Origin: Bifidobacteriaceae bacterium
GTDB lineage: Bacteria > Actinomycetota > Actinomycetes > Actinomycetales > WQXJ01
Direction: 5' to 3'
NCBI GenBank assembly: GCA_031266115.1
Contig: JAISBQ010000081.1
Location: 1-6,794, forward strand
Length of the DNA: 6,794 nt
Shown here: in pieces, positions 6,357-6,794 of the stretch
Layout of the letters: the number at the start of each line of letters is the position of its first letter
Numbering within the stretch: the stretch's first letter is position 1
Notes under the pieces: generated by a model
Told to the model about the DNA's origin: nothing
Database searches by the model: none
Seen by the model: only the letters and a program-made list of their open reading frames with translations
Made by a program: the position numbers and the translations under genes

Positions 6357-6794
6357 CGGTGATGGTGTAGCGGGCGGTCTTGGCCCCGATTGTTGCCGAG
6401 ATCGTGGTCTTCCCTTTCTTCTTGGCGTTCACCTTGCCTGCGGCGTCGACGCTCGCGACCGACGGCTTGGAGGACTTCCAGGCGACCACGGTTCCCGTCG
6501 CTGTGCGCGGTTTGGCCGCGGCCGCCAGGGTCTTGGCCTTGCCGCGAGCGAGGGAGTTCTTGGCGAGTTTCGTGGTGATGGTGGCCGAGGCGGTCTTGGT
6601 GGCCTTGGACACCACCGTGATCTTGAGGGTCAGTGTGGCACCGGACGTGGCACGGACCTTGACCGTGGATGTGCCCGCCCTCAGGCCCTTGATCGACACC
6701 GTCGCCTTGGCCTTGAGGGTGGCGTTGAACCCGGCGGTCACCCTGGCGACGGACGGTTTCGAGGACGATGCCGTCAACGGGACGGCGCCGGTGG
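6349..6794 (-). CDS. C-terminal part of a highly basic Ig-like (Big_2) repeat protein (5' end outside window)
   Basis: The frame is open from the right edge to TAG at 6349-6351, giving 147 visible residues. A TTG at 6777 lies inside a domain and is not a credible start. Two bacterial Ig-like domains of Big_2 type are visible: the end of one (to about residue 61) and a complete one (about 71-147). Both contain SSKPSVA followed by a short strand, and the second continues with the classic D-A-A-G-K-V pattern. Such domains usually form beta-sandwich stalks in exported or surface proteins that bind wall, matrix or host. The protein ends directly after the last domain, with no LPXTG motif and no membrane anchor, so the visible end points to secretion or non-covalent attachment; the N-terminus is unseen. 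Composition is extreme: 28 Lys/Arg against a single Asp and no Glu. The gene faces glgE and overlaps its 3' end by 8 bases, with no functional link apparent. The ligand is unknown. Confidence 0.8.
   Translation of the reverse strand, partial: TGAVPLTASSSKPSVARVTAGFNATLKAKATVSIKGLRAGTSTVKVRATSGATLTLKITVVSKATKTASATITTKLAKNSLARGKAKTLAAAAKPRTATGTVVAWKSSKPSVASVDAAGKVNAKKKGKTTISATIGAKTARYTITVR
6455..6475 (-). repeat. Direct repeat copy within the Big_2 gene, partner at 6746-6766
   Basis: This 21-base segment matches 6746-6766 at 18 of 21 positions, exactly 291 bases (97 codons) apart and in the same frame. Both copies encode the S-S-K-P-S-V-A core of an Ig-like domain. The similarity reflects duplicated domains within the gene, not a mobile repeat. 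Confidence 0.6.

Noticed and set aside
6349..6777. TTG at 6777 as the true start of the Big_2 protein
   Set aside because: It falls inside an Ig-like domain, no signal peptide follows, and the frame stays open to the window edge, so the gene continues beyond it.
1..6794. Mobile elements, CRISPR arrays, tRNA or rRNA genes, defence systems
   Set aside because: No transposase or integrase motif, terminal inverted repeat, regularly spaced repeat or RNA-gene sequence was recognised, and the five genes fill the window with even base composition.

Overview
The window looks like ordinary chromosome from a high-GC Gram-positive bacterium (Actinomycetota). By eye about two thirds of the bases are G+C, third codon positions are strongly G/C, several starts are GTG, and both glycogen enzymes are of the actinobacterial type. 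Propionibacteriales or a nearby order is my best guess, but the sequence alone does not fix it.

Layout from left to right. (1) Bases 1-560, plus strand: the C-terminal part of a protein whose start lies before the window, probably an exported actinobacterial lipoprotein of unknown function (DUF8094-like). (2) Bases 584-1501, plus strand: a thioredoxin domain fused to a TPR-like C-terminus, the CnoX/YbbN family, 23 bases after gene 1 and probably in the same operon. (3) Bases 1568-4132, minus strand: alpha-glucan phosphorylase GlgP, converging on cnoX across 66 bases. (4) A 91-base divergent promoter region, 4133-4223. It holds a TANNNT-type -10 box for each direction, each placed so that transcription would begin at or next to the start codon (leaderless mRNAs), with a perfect 6+1+6 inverted repeat between them. 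(5) Bases 4224-6356, plus strand: GlgE, the maltosyltransferase that uses maltose-1-phosphate. (6) Bases 6349-6794, minus strand: the C-terminal end of a very basic protein with bacterial Ig-like (Big_2) repeats. Its stop codon lies inside the 3' end of glgE, and it runs off the right edge.

The genes make biological sense together. GlgE extends alpha-1,4-glucan from maltose-1-phosphate, and GlgP shortens alpha-glucan by phosphorolysis to glucose-1-phosphate. The divergent pair therefore sets synthesis against breakdown of the storage or capsular glucan from one shared control region. The same divergent glgE/glgP pair, with a thioredoxin-TPR gene nearby, occurs in Mycobacterium tuberculosis (Rv1324 to Rv1328), so this is a conserved actinobacterial neighbourhood. 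treS, mak and glgB are not in the window.

I see no mobile element, CRISPR array, RNA gene or new defence system. No gene-free stretch exceeds 91 bases. The points most worth a second look are the divergent leaderless promoters with the central inverted repeat, the GlgE start and its low-complexity N-terminus, the non-standard residues around the third GlgE catalytic aspartate, and the extreme positive charge of the Big_2 protein.
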